From Phycisphaerales bacterium (GTDB lineage Bacteria; Planctomycetota; Phycisphaerae; Phycisphaerales; UBA1924), in contig JAUXUZ010000276.1 of NCBI GenBank assembly GCA_030680655.1, forward strand, positions 1-15,551: 15,551 nt of DNA, given 5' to 3'. Each line of letters opens with the position of its first letter. The first letter of the stretch is position 1. The translations under genes and the position numbers were made by a program. The notes below the pieces were generated by a model that was given only the letters and a program-made list of their open reading frames with translations, was not told where the DNA came from and did no database searches. Below are positions 14,696 to 15,551 of this stretch, one piece after another.

Positions 14696-15294
14696 CACGC
14701 GGGCACCTCCCGCGTCCGCACGCCGCGCACCCAGGCCGACACCGCCGGCTGGTCTTCGAGCGCCGCGCGCAGACGCGCCCGCGCCCGGTGAAGGTGGCTC
14801 TTGACCGTGCCAACCGGCAGCTCAAGGTGCTCGCCGATCTGATCGACCGACCACTCCAATTGGTAGAAGAGCACCACGGCCTCGCGCTGGTCTTCGCTCA
14901 AACACCCCAGGGCAGACTGAAGCTCACCCGACGCAGCGAAGTGGTCGCCCGGCTCATCGGGCACGCCGCCCGCGAACGAACGCCGGTCCGCCGCCGCGCC
15001 CATCGCGTCGGTGTCGTAACTCGGCGCAAGCCGCTGGCGCGCGTTGACGTACAGCCGCTTGGCGATGGTGAACAGCCACGTGCTGAACCGAAAACGCTCG
15101 TCGTAACGGTGAAGGTTGCTCAGCGCTCTGACGAACGCCTCCTGCACGACATCCTCGGCAACATCAGGGCGGCCTGACAAGCGGAGCATGTAGCCGTAGA
15201 GCGAGCCCTGGTGCGCGCGCACCAACTCCTCCGCGGCGGCGCGTTCGCCGTCAAGGACCCGCCGGATCAGCTTTCGCTCGACTTTGGAGGTCAT
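14695..15294 (-). CDS. ECF-family RNA polymerase sigma factor
   Basis: The protein has 199 residues from the ATG at 15294; upstream in-frame codons to a GTG at 15411 run into a terminator hairpin and are rejected. Region 2 (about 20-88) contains DVAEDVVQEAFVRAL and the FSTWLFTIAKRLYVNARQR helix for -10 recognition. A Ser/Gly/Asp-rich linker follows, then region 4 (about 126-178) with LSEDQREAVVLFYQLEWS and the helix-turn-helix IGEHLELPVGTVKSHLHRARARL for -35 binding. Regions 1 and 3 are absent, which defines the ECF group. No ribosome site is visible; with the promoter only 13 nt upstream the message would be nearly leaderless. It is the first gene of a unit with the anti-sigma and a secreted protein. 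Confidence 0.95.
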   Translation of the reverse strand: MTSKVERKLIRRVLDGERAAAEELVRAHQGSLYGYMLRLSGRPDVAEDVVQEAFVRALSNLHRYDERFRFSTWLFTIAKRLYVNARQRLAPSYDTDAMGAAADRRSFAGGVPDEPGDHFAASGELQSALGCLSEDQREAVVLFYQLEWSVDQIGEHLELPVGTVKSHLHRARARLRAALEDQPAVSAWVRGVRTREVPA

Positions 15295-15306
15295 GCTGGC
15301 TAAGTG

Positions 15307-15332
15307 TACGGGTAAAACCGAACAGCGTTGCG
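15307..15332 (-). promoter_or_regulatory. Candidate ECF-type promoter of the sigma operon
   Basis: On the minus strand CGCAAC (15327-15332), exactly 16 bp, then CGTA (15307-15310) matches the AAC-N16-CGTA layout of several ECF sigma promoters such as those of SigW/SigX. Transcription would start about 5 nt before the ATG at 15294. A TACACT -10-like box overlaps it, so a housekeeping promoter is the alternative. Confidence 0.5.
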
Positions 15333-15394
15333 AAAACCTGCGGCTTGTCCAGCTCCACCTGTTTGGGTGAACGCCTGTTTCCCGGCCAAAAAGA

Positions 15395-15423
15395 CGGCGG
15401 ACCTCGTTCACTGAGGTCCGCCG
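15395..15423 (-). terminator. Intrinsic terminator of a minus-strand gene beyond the right edge
   Basis: A perfect 11-bp stem CGGCGGACCTC (15395-15405) and GAGGTCCGCCG (15413-15423) has a 7-nt loop. On the minus strand it is followed by TCTTTTT (15394-15388), the classic terminator arrangement. It isolates the sigma operon from whatever lies to the right. Confidence 0.88.
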
Positions 15424-15496
15424 CGGGGGAACTTTGAACTGCGGGTGAGTTGCCAGCCAGCGAGCTTACTGCGTTGCCCTGGCACTCAGCTGCACG

Positions 15497-15550
15497 TCAG
15501 GCCGCGCGCCGGCGGATGCGCTTTCCGCCGACAGTGCGCTGGTCGGACGT
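15497..15550 (-). CDS. Possible C-terminal end of a gene running in from the right edge
   Basis: The terminator at 15395-15423 implies a minus-strand gene ending in this stretch. Two frames could supply it. One ends at TGA 15497-15499 with a strongly GC-biased third position and a basic tail (TVGGKRIRRRAA). The other ends at TAA 15466-15468 (RPDVQLSARATQ) with weaker bias. I prefer the first on codon bias, but 17 residues are too few to identify a protein. Confidence 0.3.
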   Translation of the reverse strand, partial: TSDQRTVGGKRIRRRAA

Positions 15551-15551
15551 T

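Overview
The window is high-GC bacterial DNA with densely packed genes, ATGA/TGATG start-stop overlaps and several clear intrinsic terminators. An ECF sigma/anti-sigma operon, an rpsO-pnp pair, many Ala/Gly/Pro-rich exported proteins and a C-terminal domain of planctomycete style at the left edge suggest a Planctomycetota member, perhaps Phycisphaerae-like. That placement is inference; no rRNA or other taxonomic marker is present.

Layout. (1) 2-301 (+): tail of an unrecognised exported-type protein, convergent with the copper genes. (2) 385-3495 (-): copZ-like chaperone, csoR repressor and copA Cu+ P-type ATPase, preceded by an 18-bp CsoR-type operator at 3546-3563 that sits on a -10 box. (3) 3751-8560 (-): a periplasmic/outer-membrane copper module. 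It comprises a Cys/His-rich exported protein, an exported three-repeat CCxGC protein, an HMBD lipoprotein, a TolC/CusC-type outer-membrane lipoprotein and a Tat-exported multicopper oxidase. The last three are translationally coupled. (4) 8561-8873: a gene-free divergent region. (5) 8874-11633 (+): rpsO and pnp, each followed by a hairpin. (6) 11921-12202 (+): a cold-shock protein with a predicted leader of about 100 nt. (7) 12238-15294 (-): ECF sigma factor, membrane anti-sigma and a large secreted protein of unknown function, probably one operon driven by an ECF-type promoter. (8) 15395-15551: a minus-strand terminator with what may be the end of another gene running off the window.

How the genes fit together. 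The likely scheme is that cytoplasmic Cu+ is bound by the chaperone, sensed by CsoR and pumped out by CopA. Outside the inner membrane, the multicopper oxidase would oxidise Cu+ to Cu2+, the Cys/His/Met-rich exported proteins would bind copper, and the TolC-like channel would serve the outer membrane. No RND pump (CusA) or periplasmic adaptor (CusB) is encoded beside the TolC-like gene. Instead, the small HMBD domain often carried by CusB-type proteins is a free-standing lipoprotein. The least described parts are this pump-less module with its repeat protein and the third gene of the sigma operon. I see no CRISPR array, tRNA, rRNA, insertion sequence or phage gene.
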